From the NCBI GenBank assembly GCA_009746045.1, contig RPFO01000579.1, positions 1,314,576 through 1,357,075 on the forward strand: a stretch of 42,500 nucleotides of DNA. The letters are read 5' to 3'. This stretch comes from Mesostigma viride. Its lineage: Eukaryota; Streptophyta; Mesostigmatophyceae; Mesostigmatales; Mesostigmataceae. Of this stretch, positions 10,238-20,493 are shown one piece after another. How positions within the stretch are numbered: the first letter of the stretch is position 1; each line of letters starts with the position of its first letter. The position numbers and the translations under genes were made by a program. Under the pieces are notes generated by a model, which was not told the origin of the DNA, ran no database searches, and saw only the letters and a list, made by a program, of their open reading frames with translations.

Positions 10238-12208
10238 CAGTGTTTTTGCTAAGGGGTGGGGGGGTTCCGGTAATTCCGGTAAGGGTCCCGGCCGAGGCCG
10301 CGAAGCGGCCGAGGCCGGGGGGGGGGGGTCCGGGGGGGCGGAGCCCCCCCGGATGGTGGCGATTTTTATTTTTTTTAAAACAAAATCCCAATAGGATTTC
10401 TTATACAGTTATATAATTTATCCTAAACTCTGAAGCCTTGCCATAGGCCCCTAGTGGGCTGCTTGTGCCCTGATTCTCATACCGGGGTAGGGCAGCCGGC
10501 AGCCGGCAGCCCTACTAAGACACGCGACGATGATAACTTAGCATGCATACAAGCATGTGCACATGGTAACAATAGGAGGCTACAAAACATAGTACGCATT
10601 GCCGGTAGGCAGTGTATAGCTCTAACATTGGCTCACCAATACATGGCGCGGCCTGACTAAGTTATTAAACATGATGCCGCCTGTTTGCATGCACCCTACA
10701 CCCATAGGCCATTAGAAGTTGGAAAAGCTACCTCAGGAGACCCGGGTTCCTCTTTAAAAACGAGGACCAGGTTCTTCGTCACCGCTAGGTAGTGCCATCT
10801 TGGCTTTCTTTGTATGTTGGTTCCCAGTTTTACCGCCGGGCCGGCGCAGCTTCCTGTCCGTCCATTTCACATGCGCTCGCTTCTAACGTCCCCTTCTAAC
10901 TCGATGCCTGCCTGCGCCTGGTCTGTAACGACCGTGCCCAAAGCCCGCCGACCGCTTGCACTGCCGGCCAAGGTTAAAATGCCACCGCCTCGTGAGAAAT
11001 GGTCTTTGAATTTGTAGCCCAGGGGAATCGGGGGCTCTTTCTTCTTTGTCATGATTCGCTTCTCTAGCGCACTGTCGAATAATGCAGGATTAGAAAACAC
11101 GCAAAACAAAGTCAGCTGGCTCGACCGCCGTGAACTTCATCAACGTTCAAATGCGGCTCAGCACCTTCACATCGTGTTGCGTACCTACTGCAGGTCTGCA
11201 GTCTGCAGCGCATTTGTTACCTGCTCTACCAGTCTAGTCTACGCATTTGACAGACTGGACTTGCCGGCTGCCCACTGCTGACCCATTCGTTGTAGGGTCA
11301 GAGCTGCACCGCCCCACGCCTTTTGTTACTTGGGTACGGAACGTCGATTTACTCACAAGTTGAAGTTGAAACTGTAGCCCGTCCTCAACAGTTACTGTTA
11401 CTGTAGTACGTCCAACAACAGTCTACAAATCTCCGCTGCCCATTGCGTGGCAACAACAACAGCAACAACATTTGTGCTGGTCAAGCTCACACCGGTATTT
11501 TAAGTGGGCAACATGAACGCCAGCTGATGAAGTCGCGAGCAAGCAATGTTGATGTTTGTGCAAAATCGCCTAGCCTTGACGAGCCGTTGCCCATGATTAT
11601 TTTAAATACTGCATCTGAGGGTCAGGCACTACTATTTTATGTTGATCAGTAAGGTATCTTCTAGCTGCGATCGGACCATCGCGAGATTTCATTCCCTTGC
11701 ACCCTGGTTTTTGTCGGGCATTCAGCAGGGCTCTGCTGTGTCGGCGTTGACATTTCGTGGAGGTGTTAGCATGGCAGCAATGTGCAAACTTTTTGTAAAT
11801 GCCGGGAATAGTCAACCTTTACTAATAGAAATTGATATTGTGTTATAGTCAGTATATAAGTACCGGTTCTGTCTGACGGGGAAACCGGGGAACCCCGGCC
11901 GGCATTTAAAGCTTCCAGGTCGACCAGGGCAGCCCGGACAAGACACAATGGCTTATACCGGTCGAACGGGGGGGGTTTCCTGCTCTGAACACAGCATACC
12001 GGTCGAACGGGGGGGGTTTCCTGCTTGGCATATGTATAGCGTTTTCCGCGTTTTCCGCGGCCCGGCACTGAACGCAAAGGTTTTCACCTTTGCGGAGTGT
12101 CTGATCAGAATAGCATACCGGTCGGCCGGGGGGGGCTTACCGGTCGGCCGGGGGGGCACCGGTAATTACCGGAGAATTACCGGTTCCGGTCCGTTAGCAA
12201 AAACACTG
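10238..12208. mobile_element. hAT-type DNA transposon copy 1 (non-autonomous)
   Basis: The termini are CAGTGTTTTTGCTAAGG at 10238 and its inverted partner CAGTGTTTTTGCTAACGG ending at 12208. An 8-bp target duplication GATGCATC flanks them (10230-10237 and 12209-12216). TIRs beginning CAGTG with 8-bp duplications define the hAT superfamily. The subterminal regions are G/C-rich with repeated CCGGTAATT(A)CCGG and CGGTCGAACGGGGGGG motifs. No transposase-length frame is present, and short open frames (for example 10867-11109, minus) show no recognisable domain. A (CAA)n retroposon end sits inside at about 11430-11472. It shares its ends with the element at 31928-33307. Confidence 0.85.
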
Positions 12209-12366
12209 GATGCATCGCGTTGCAATCTGACACGTGGCAGACACAGTAGATACGAGATTTTCGGCCTAAAACTCGGTGGAGCCCTGGACTCCTTCCATTC
12301 CGCAGATTTCAAGAAAAAACCTTGGTATTTTTTCGGTTTCGTGACAGCTGCAACCACATATTGACA

Positions 12367-13075
12367 GTTGAATTGAATTGAATTGAATTGTAACATAACT
12401 CCGTTGGGAGTATATGTAGCACATAGCCCTTGAGAGGGGGCATAGGGCCTATCATACATCCTAAGCTACTTCCTGCAAGGGTGGGGATGTAAAGGACCCT
12501 TGCTCTAGGTGCACCAGGGCACTTGCATCCTCATGATCTTCAAGCTATGCCCAGCGAAGGGGGAGCCTGTCATGGGGGGGAAGATCAGCATAGCTATACA
12601 AAAAGGCTAGGGCATGGCGTCTCAGCAGAGAGTTACTCCCTGCATGGGCACAACATAGCTAAATAAAGCTAGGCATCATCTGGAGTGTGGCACATCATAG
12701 GCACACATGTACATGATTAAATAAAGCGTGTGGCTTAGCGAGGATAGTGCCTCTAGGAGGCGTACATGTACATGGCCACGGTCTATCTATTCTACACTAC
12801 TACTGCTGTATTCCCCTAAGCTGGGGCGTCTGGAGTCGTTGGGGCCGCGGGGGTCGCCTGCCAGGGCTTGTGGCCGACGTAGATGGCCGCCCCCTTCCAG
12901 TACACCGGCTGCCCCGCCTTGGTCTGCCGGAGCTGGAGGTAGATGGGCCATAGCTCCCGTCGCCGTTGTTGCTGCGCCAGGGTCAAGTCGTCGTCAAGGG
13001 TGAAGAGAGTCTTCTCGAGCCGCTTGCGGCGTCGGAGAAAAGAAATCTTGTCCGCCGGGGTCTTAAAGGTGACTA
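12367..13075 (-). mobile_element. LINE copy A: 5'-truncated, ORF1 end plus 3' UTR
   Basis: On the minus strand the end of an ORF1 protein runs from about 13066 to a stop at 12816. It contains RKRLEKTLFTLDDDLTLAQQ and then a GxAIYVGHKPW-like end, close to the ORF1 at 18280-18930. The stop is followed by about 425 nt of 3' UTR, a stem-loop (ACTCC-GTTG-GGAGT on the plus strand) and a tail of AATTG units at 12367-12390. No RT frame lies between the ORF1 stop and the tail. Confidence 0.75.
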
Positions 13076-13083
13076 TATATATT

Positions 13084-13675
13084 CCCTAGGGGACTCACTA
13101 CCTTGCCTGCATGGGGGGCCAACAGAATCAGAATTGGTATTTGTATTTGCACACTGTCCTCCTGACGGTGGTGCTGGCCATGATCCGGTCGGTTTTCCCC
13201 CACGCGAACATCCGGTCCGAGGATGCGGATGGCGCTGCCTTCTATTCCCCCAACCACCGGCCTGACATCGTGGTGCTGGACTTTGAGGGGGGTGGCCGGC
13301 ATCTGCTTATTGACGTTTCGGTGGCGCGGCCCTTGGCTCTTAGCCACGTGGCTGGGGCCTCCCTCACGGCAGGTTACACGGCGGACCGGGCGGAGCGGGC
13401 CAAGCTCCTGGCCTACGGCGACGTCGGGCACCATCGTGTGGTGCCCTTTGTCCTGGAGGAGTTTGGGGCCATGGGGCCCCTGACCTCCGCCTTCTTCAAG
13501 GAGTGTTGCCGGCTCCGGGAGGACCGGCTGGACCTGGAGGGCCAGCGGGCCCCATGGTCGGCGCGGACCTGGACGTCATATTGGCGTCAGCGCTTGTCGG
13601 TGGCGCTGACTCGGGCCATGGCTGACATCATGCTCCGCCGTACGCGGGCTGATTTTGCGGTGCAGCAGGGCTATT
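13084..13675 (+). pseudogene. REL-endonuclease end of a LINE, array unit 1 (5'-truncated)
   Basis: The frame at 13111-13675 includes RPDIVVLDFEGGGRHLLIDV and, further on, AERAKLLAYGD. The spacing PD...D...K fits the restriction-like (PD-D/ExK) endonuclease found at the C-terminus of R2/NeSL/Dualen-type LINEs. Only the end of the zinc knuckle survives here (THYLACMGG). Unit 2 at 15575 is nearly identical but has lost one G of the run in GAGGGGGG, which breaks its frame at the catalytic segment; unit 1 keeps it. The frame runs into a later insertion after CAGGGCTATT, and the 3' UTR resumes at 15431-15574. The endonuclease assignment is from motif order only. Confidence 0.6.
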
Positions 13676-15430
13676 GTCCAAAAACCAAATGTCCTCATTT
13701 GAGGACATAGTCCTCGTTTGAGACGGGGGGGGTCAGGGGCGCGGTTTTGGCGCCAAATTTGGTCCTAGGGCCACTTGGTGGGTTTTGGCGCGAAACTGGG
13801 ATAGGTACTGAGCGCGCCAAGCCCCTGGGGTCGACAGGGGTCGACCGTACCTGGAAAATATGAGGCGACGAAAAGTACCTACAATAGCAAGAACATCGCA
13901 ATGCAATCGAGTGTTTTGTCGAGTGGCGGCTATGGGGTCGTGCCAGTTCCGAGGCTTGCCTGAATGTTATAGGGCATTATTTTGCCCCGGACGAAGACAG
14001 CATTTTAGATCGTCATCTAGTGATTTCGAAGATGCTATTCTTCACGTGCAGGTGCTTTGTATTTGTCGAAATTTTTGTTCATGAACGGATTTTGGCATTG
14101 TTGAAGAAAATCTGAGAGCTACGTAGATCGCATGATAGGTCAGTTCGCAGTTCGGTTTTACAATTTCTTTTTCCGCCAAGGCGCTGCGGATATCGCGAGT
14201 ATGGGTTATGGTACGCTTCTGGGCTTATGGGCGACATGGGGAGAAGAGGGACCTGGGCAGTTGCATGCGTCAAAGAGTCTCTATTTTTTCGTCGTGATGT
14301 CGCAGTCGCGCCTGGCGAAAACCAGGGCGAGCGCGAGCCATATTTTTCTTTTGCCGCAAGGCTGGGTGCTTCCCACGCGTCACCGTCCTTTAATATATAT
14401 TTCTTGAGCTGGCCCGCGCAGCTGGCGGCCTGGGCGCACGTCAAGAGCAAGGTTCCGACTGTCATTCTCAACCGCATCGTTCTAAGTAAGCGTGTTAAGC
14501 GGATTGTAACCTATAACTCTCGCAGACGTGATAATTCCGGTTGCTTTCAATGCCCAACTTCGTGGTTTTGATTACGTTTATGTCCGGGGAATAACGGAAG
14601 TTTGCTGGGCAGTACTTTCTTTTCCCGCTGCGTCACTGAAAAGGTAAACGGCCTTGCGTTATCAAAACAGCAGCAACTAGAAGTCGCTGTGCTTAATTGC
14701 GATGTGGTAGTTTGATTCAACACATATACTGCCTTGTTGCTGAGAAGTTTTTCAAGGCTTGCTGGTATGTTGCCCATATGTTTCTAATGCTTCAACTCAT
14801 GTCCAAGTGATCAAGACTGGCTTGGAAACTTGAGCTTGTCATGTTTACATTGTGCTTGTGTTACAACTTGTGCCTCTTTGCAGTATATGTTTCATATATA
14901 ACGTAAGGGTTCAGCATCATGGTTTAGCACCGTGGTGGCAGCCGAGCCTCTACTAACGATCATGGACCTAACCTTGGCGAGTATTTGCTTCATATTTCAC
15001 TCGTTGGACTGAGCTAGCTTTACACCTGCTGTTTGGCCTGCACCATGGTCCCTGGTTGCCAGTTACATTTGGTCCCCCCCCTGGCAGGCTGCAGGGTCTA
15101 GGACTGCGAGGGTGTAACATAGACATGTTGTGGGCACCCTGGGTGCATTTTCAGGGCCAGCCATGACCTGGCCATGCCTTCTTTCTTGGCATATTGTTGA
15201 CTTGAGTGCTATTTGGTCACTCGCGTAGCGACCCCCCTGCATTCATAAATCGTAAACAATTATACAATGAGCATATTTCATGGATGTTAAGCATCGCAAC
15301 TCTTGAACATATCATAAATGAACATGGTTCCATACCGTACCCATGGATGTGTTGACATGTGTTAGTTATTACAAATGGTATCCATGCTTAAAAATGTCCT
15401 CATTTGAGGACATTTTCTTGGTGATTAGAC
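13676..15430. mobile_element. 1755-bp TIR element splitting REL array unit 1
   Basis: Unit 2 reads GGGCTATTAGGTTCC without interruption at 16285-16298, while in unit 1 the same site holds 1755 bp. The inserted ends are inverted repeats: GTCCAAAAACCAAATGTCC on the left and, inverted, GTCTAATCACCAAGAAAATG on the right. Each is followed by the palindrome TGTCCTCATTTGAGGACA. No target duplication is evident. The interior has several short open frames without recognisable domains, so it is probably non-autonomous. Confidence 0.6.
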
Positions 15431-15574
15431 AGGTTCCTCCCGTTAGGCGTTTCCATTGGTCTTATCGTAGTATAGAGCTTTGACATGGCTCTGTATATAG
15501 GTTCATAGCTGGGCGTTTGCTTTGGTTTGAGTGATTTCACTCTGCTGTAAGTAATTATATTTTTAATATATATT
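15431..15574 (+). repeat. 3' UTR of REL array unit 1
   Basis: AGGTTCCTCCCGTTAGGCG through TTTTTAATATATATT is repeated at 16292-16442 after unit 2, with an 8-bp indel and few substitutions. The two copies flank the unit 2 coding region as direct repeats, because the units are head to tail. Confidence 0.8.
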
Positions 15575-16442
15575 CCCATGGCCCCCCCATTCGCCTTGGC
15601 TCCCAGCCACTACTCGGTGGCGCTCCGGCACCAGCTATTTGCCCCGCAGCCTCTTGTTCCGGCCGGGCGGCCTTGTGGTAGCTGTGGGCAGCCGCTGGAT
15701 CCCACGGGGACTCACTACCTTGCCTGCATGGGGGGCCAACAGAATCAGAATTGGTATTTGTATTTGCACACTGTCCTCCTGACGGTGGTGCTCGCCATGA
15801 TTCGGTCGGTTTTCCCCCACGCGAACATCCGGTCCGAGGATGCGGATGGCGCTGCCTTCTATTCCCCCAACCACCGGCCTGACATCGTGGTGCTGGACTT
15901 TGAGGGGGTGGCCGGCATCTGCTTATTGACGTTTCGGTGGCGCGGCCCTTGGCTCTTAGCCACGTGGCTGGGGCCTCCCTCACGGCAGGTTACACGGCGG
16001 ACCGGGCGGAGCGGGCCAAGCTCCTGGCCTACGGCGACGTCGGGCACCATCGTGTGGTGCCCTTTGTCCTGGAGGAGTTTGGGGCCATGGGGCCCCTGAC
16101 CTCCGCCTTCTTCAAGGAGTGTTGCCGGCTCCGGGAGGACCGGCTGGACCTGGAGGGCCAGCGGGCCCCATGGTCGGCGCGGACCTGGACGTCATATTGG
16201 CGTCAGCGCTTGTCGGTGGCGCTGACTCGGGCCATGGCGGACATCATGCTCCGCCGTACGCGGGCTGATTTTGCGGTGCAGCAGGGCTATTAGGTTCCTC
16301 CCGTTAGGCGTTTCCATTGGTCTTATCGTACTTCGTAGTATAGAGCTTTGACATGGCTCTGTATATAGGTTTATAGCTGGGCGTTTGCTTTGGTTTGAGT
16401 GATTTCACTCTGCTGTAAGTAATTATATTTTTAATATATATT
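15575..16442 (+). pseudogene. REL-endonuclease end of a LINE, array unit 2 (frameshifted)
   Basis: The frame starts at the ATG at 15578 and shows a zinc knuckle, CGSCGQPLDPTGTHYLAC, then the same endonuclease segment as unit 1. A single-G deletion near 15905-15910 shifts the frame in the PD...D catalytic region. The original frame resumes at about 15937 and ends at the TAG at 16293. The 3' UTR (16292-16442) ends in TTTTTAATATATATT. The unit begins directly after the identical tail of unit 1, so the copies are joined tail to head. Confidence 0.65.
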
Positions 16443-16513
16443 GACAGTTGTCTCACTTCAAATATTGATGAAGTGAGACATTAATTAATTATATTGATGA
16501 AGTCACTCTCTGA
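16443..16513. other. Inverted repeat between the REL array and LINE B
   Basis: TGTCTCACTTCA and TGAAGTGAGACA form a stem around AATATTGA, followed by TTAATTAATTATATTGATGAAGTC. ATATTGACAGTTG at 16437 also occurs at about 12354 just before LINE A, possibly marking two sides of the same original target. Confidence 0.45.
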
Positions 16514-16592
16514 TGAATTGAATTGAATTGAATTGAATTGTAACATAACTCCGTTGGGAGTATATGTAGCACATAGCCCAGAGAAGGGGCAT

Positions 16593-17893
16593 GTTAATTA
16601 ATTAATTAATTAGACTCGTGCTCCCGTTGGGGAGTCACGGAGCATTAACCCCGATGGATGGATGGATGGGTGCAAACATTCCTACCGGTCTAATCTATCT
16701 ACATTGGCTACATACTACATCTATCTAACAGCATTCTAACTACAACATCTATCTAGGCAGCCGCACGCTGCCCTAGGGGGAGCTATCTGGCGTGCCTCCC
16801 GCGGGATTGCACACGCGGGCGCTTCCCCACTGGGGGGGGCTCGTTGTCCTCTATGACCTGGGCCCACTTGGCCTTGTCCATCATCTTCTTCCAAATCACG
16901 GAGAGGCCTAGGCCCCGGGCCTTGCGGCGTCTAACATCACTGGGCCCATGCAGCCCACGTCAGGAGGTGCCGGCCAGGCTGGGCTGGTCGCAGACCTGCG
17001 GGGGGGCCACGTGAGGTGTCTACCTGGTTGGTGCGTGCTAGGTGCCCTACTAGCTGCAGGCGGCGTTGCTTAATGGTGCTGGTGATATAGGGCATGCCCT
17101 GGTACAGGTCCTCATTGCGGACATGAGCAGCATATCCTACTCTGAAAATGGAACGCAGCATGCTGGTGACCGCGCCGTCCAGCTTGCGGGCCAGGTCGGC
17201 GGTGAGGGTCCACGTCTCGGCGCCATACGTGAGAACAGGAAGGACGAGGACCTTGAACAGGTCCTGTTTCTCGATCTTGCCCAGGGGCTTGCGCCACAGG
17301 GCCCGGTACTGACGTAAAGCGTGCCAGGCGAGGGAGATGCGATGGTCCACATCAACCTCGCAGCTGGGGAGCAGGCTGCCCAGCAGCTTAACGCGGTCCC
17401 GATACAGGACTCGAGAGCCGTCTAGGAGATAGAGGGGCGGCGGTTGGTTGGTGAGCCCAACCGCCAGGGCCTCTGTCTTCTTGCTGACCTCAAGCCCCAC
17501 TGCACGGGCCTCGAGAGCCAGGCAGTCAAGCCATGTCTGCACGTGCTCAGTGTCCTCAAAGAGGGTGGTGTCGTCTGCGTAAATGATGTCTGCCAGCCGA
17601 ATCTCCGTGTCCGCACCGCCATGCCAGAATTTGTTAGCAACCTGCACTCCTGGTTCCCTGCCCACAATGCGGGCAAATCGCTTGCGCGCCTGAATCATTA
17701 CGTATTCGACAACAATAATGAACAGGTAGGGCGACAGCACGCAGCCCTGCCACACACCCTTCTGTAAAGGGCATGGGGGCGTGGTCCCGTAAGAAGTGCG
17801 CACCGAAGTGGTGGACCCTTCATACAGGTTGCGGATGACAGCAATCAGGGGGCGGGGGATCCGGAACAACTCAGGGGGCGGGGGATCCGGAAC
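16593..17893 (-). pseudogene. LINE copy C: reverse transcriptase C-terminal half
   Basis: The minus-strand frame from about 17890 to 16937 encodes RT motifs LYEGSTTSVRTSYGTTPPCP, KGVWQGCVLSPYLF and IIYADDTTLFED (catalytic YADD). A thumb and C-terminal region follows with LVLPVLTYGAETWTL and RRLQLVGHLAR. Coding similarity continues in another frame to about 16790 (KWAQVIEDNE), so there is a frameshift near 16940. The 5' end is truncated in the RT fingers. The 3' end has the stem-loop CTCCC-GTTG-GGGAG and a (TTAA)n tail at 16593-16612. It is inserted into LINE B with the 9-bp target duplication AAGGGGCAT (16584-16592 and 17894-17902). Confidence 0.85.
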
Positions 17894-18279
17894 AAGGGGC
17901 ATATGGCCTATCATACATTCTAACTAAGCTACTTCCTGCAAGGGTGGGAATGTAAACAACACTTGCTCTAGGTGCACTAGGGCACCTGCACCACCCGCAG
18001 AGTTCAGTCAGGCAACACCCAGCTAAGGGGAGCCTGTCATAGGTGGGGAAGATCAGCACAGCTATACAAGAGCTAGGGCATGGCTTCTCAGCAGGGAGTG
18101 ACTCCCTGCATGGGCACGGCATAATTAAATAAAGCTAGGCATCATCTGGAGGGTGGCTCATCATAGGCACACATGTACATGACTAAAAAGGCTAGGCCTC
18201 AGCTGGTATAGTGCCTGTAGTAGGCGGGCATGTACAAGGCCACTGTCTAACTATTCTACACTACTGCCGCTGTATTCCC

Positions 18280-18930
18280 CTAGGCTGGGGCTTCTGGGGT
18301 CGCTGGGGCCGCGGGGGTCGAGGGGGTCGCGTGCCAGGGCTTGTGGCCGACGTAGATGGCCGCCCCCTTCCAGTACACCGGCTGGCCCGCCTTGGTCTGC
18401 CGGAGCTGGAGGTAGGTCGGCCATAGCTCCCGTCGCCGTTGTTGCTGCGCCAGGGTCAAGTCGTCGTCCACGGTGAAGGGAGTGTTCTCGAGCCGCTTGC
18501 GGCGTCGGAGAAACGAAATCTTGTCCGCTGGGCTGTCAAAGATGAGAAGAAGCGGAGGCGCCCCTGCCTTACCCCGCGCGCGGGGGAGGCGGTGGGCGGT
18601 CAGCTTAATCTCACCAAGAAGGCCCATGCGTGCAAGGATTTTGCTCTCAAACGCACGTGCAAGCTTCTCGGAATTCTCACCTTCCTCCATGTCGAAGTTC
18701 TTGAGTATGGCGTTGAGGCTGCGCTTGGCGAGCTCGGCCTCCTCGCGGAGGTCAAGCGTCTGCCGCTGGAGCTGGGCTGCGACGTCCGGCGGAGGTGGTG
18801 GAGGTGGTATGTTGCTTGAGCATGTCCGCCCAGGTTGTGATGGGAGGAGCATCGCCGGCCAGGCCAGCAGGGGCTGGCTTGGCGGCAATTTCCTTCACCG
18901 CCTGGGCGGTGAGGCCTGCGGTGTCTGATG
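18280..18930 (-). pseudogene. LINE B ORF1 protein, C-terminal part
   Basis: The frame to the stop at 18280 shows an L1-ORF1-like RRM and C-terminal domain: EIKLTAHRLPRARG, PPLLLIFDSPADKISFL, VDDDLTLAQQQRRREL and a closing YWKGAAIYV. A helical, charged segment lies just upstream. Upstream of about 18810 the correct frame is different (AQAVKEIAAKPAPAG, then TWADMLK), so there is a frameshift, and the N-terminus is lost at the 5' truncation. By family, ORF1p binds the element RNA as a chaperone. Confidence 0.7.
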
Positions 18931-18936
18931 AGAAGC

Positions 18937-19392
18937 CATTAATTAATTAATTAGGACATCACTCCATTGGGAGTCAATGTAGCACATATCCCTGAGAAGG
19001 GGCATATGGCTTTTAATACATCCTAGGCTACTTCATGCAAGGGTGGGAATGTAAGCTACCCTTGCTCTAGGTGCACCAGGGCACCGGCACCACCATGCTG
19101 TCTCAGGTTCAACCCGCCTAAGGGGGGGATCCTGGCACGGGGGAGGAAGATCATCATGGCTATACAAGGGCTAGGGCATGGCATCTCGGCAGAGAGCAGC
19201 TCTCTGCATAGGCGTAGCATGGCTAAATTCTTAATGCAACATCCATGGGGGTCCCACTATAGACAAAGCATGGCTAAATGTTGAAGGCATCATCCATGGG
19301 GGCCATTATGGGCGCACATGCGCGTGGGCCACATGCTAGGCACCTCACTGGATATACTCCCAACTGCCATCACAGAGGATGATGTGACGGAA
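18937..19392 (-). mobile_element. LINE copy D: 3' UTR only
   Basis: The (TTAA)n tail at 18937-18954 is followed by the stem-loop CACTCC-ATTG-GGAGTC. The 3' UTR resembles those of A and B (GTAGCACATATCCCTGAGAAGG, ACTTCATGCAAGGGTGGGAA). The copy is truncated before any coding sequence. Confidence 0.65.
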
Positions 19393-19711
19393 TGCAATAT
19401 ACCAGAATGCTCATAACTTTTGACTCCGGCCATGAAATTTCATCGGGTTGGTTGCATTAGACTCGTCTTTTGAAGACGAACACGCTGATATAATTTTCTA
19501 CAGCTATCACTCAATATTTCCGCAGATACCGGCACCGCCCTGCCCAGAAAATATCGCTGTTGCAATATACGAGAATGCTCATAACTTTTGACTCCGGCCT
19601 TGAAATTTCATCGGGTTGGTTGCATTGGACTCGTCTTTTGAAGACGAACACGCTGATATAATTTTCTACAGCTATCGCTCAATATTTCCGAAGATACCGG
19701 CACCGCCCTGT
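19393..19711. repeat. 168-bp direct repeat, two copies
   Basis: TGCAATATAC(C/G)AGAATGCTC starts at 19393 and again at 19561. The copies differ at about seven sites. Each contains a small hairpin, TCGTCTT-TTG-AAGACGA. The second copy joins directly to the truncated RT of the next LINE. Confidence 0.8.
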
Positions 19712-20493
19712 CGTCATGTCGTCCTCGCAGTCGGGAAGCCAACTGCCGAGCAGCTTGAAGCGGCCTGAAGGAGGGTAGTTGACCTCGGCATCGTCTATAA
19801 GAGGCGGAGTGTGGGTGGGGGCCCTGCCATGCCGAGGGCCAGGGCCTCCGTTTTGGGGCTGATTTCTAGACCAACCGCCCGAGCCTCGAGCGCCAGGCAG
19901 TCCAGCCAAAGTTGGGCATACTCCGGCTTCTCGATGAGCGTGATGTCGTCGGCATAAATGAGGTCAGCTAGTAAATTCTGCTTGTTAGTCGGCCCCCCTT
20001 CTCCAGGCTTGTTCGTGATCGCTAGGCCGGGGGCACGGCCTGCAATCATTGCTAGCAAAGCGAGCACGTGCCTGGCGCATAATTATAACATAATCCACTA
20101 CTACAATAAACAGGTACGGCGACAGGACGCAACCCTGCCAGACGCCGGTCTGCAGTGGGCATGGCGGGGTAATGCCGTGTTGAGTGCGCACCGACTGTGG
20201 TCGACCCCTCATACAGCGTGCGGATGACGGTAATCAGGGGAGTGGGGACGCGAGCGCAAGCAAGTACAGCCCATAGAGCGTCCCAGAGGACAGAATCAAA
20301 AGCCTTGATGAAGTCGACAAAGATCAGGATGGCGGGAAACTCACCAGGTTGCAGGAAAGCGATTTCCTCGAAGAGGCGACGCGCGACGAAGATGGCCATG
20401 CATGACGGTGTTGCGCCCAGGACGGAAGCCCATTTGACTTTCCCCAAGGTGACAGTCGAGAGCAGAACGAAGGCGGTTGAGGAGCATGCGCAT
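19712..20493 (-). pseudogene. LINE E ORF2, central RT part (3' side of the LINE F insertion)
   Basis: Minus-strand translation in several frames gives RMLLNRLRSALDCHLGESQM (about 20490), ILIFVDFIKAFDSVLWDALW, RTLYEGSTT and LADLIYADDITLIEKPEYAQ. It ends at KLLGSWLPDCEDD beside the 168-bp repeats. Frameshifts fall near 20380, 20210 and 20060. The first residues continue exactly where the fragment at 22446-23556 stops, so both are one ORF2 split by LINE F. Confidence 0.8.

Larger units (their letters stand above)
16514..18936 (-). mobile_element. LINE copy B (ORF1-only type), interrupted by LINE C
   Basis: The (AATTG)n tail at 16514-16540, the stem-loop ACTCC-GTTG-GGAGT and the 3' UTR run to 16592. 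After LINE C (16593-17893) they resume at 17894 with GGGGCATATGGCCTATCATACATTC. This matches LINE A's 3' UTR and leads to the ORF1 stop at 18280. The 5' truncation is at about 18936. Confidence 0.75.

Noticed and set aside
13700-15400. A transposase gene in the 1755-bp TIR element
   Set aside because: Frames are at most about 130 codons, without a recognisable catalytic domain.
15431-16442. An LTR retrotransposon (direct repeats flanking a coding region)
   Set aside because: The repeats are the 3' UTRs of two head-to-tail units. They lack TG...CA ends, a primer-binding site and gag/pol domains, and the coding region is a LINE-type endonuclease.
12354-16449. ATATTGACAGTTG as the target duplication of the whole REL array
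   Set aside because: The left copy is separated from the array by LINE A, and the junction order cannot be proven from this window alone.
16501-16515. Hammerhead core CTGATGAA
   Set aside because: It leads straight into the (AATTG)n LINE tail, with no GAAA partner or stems.
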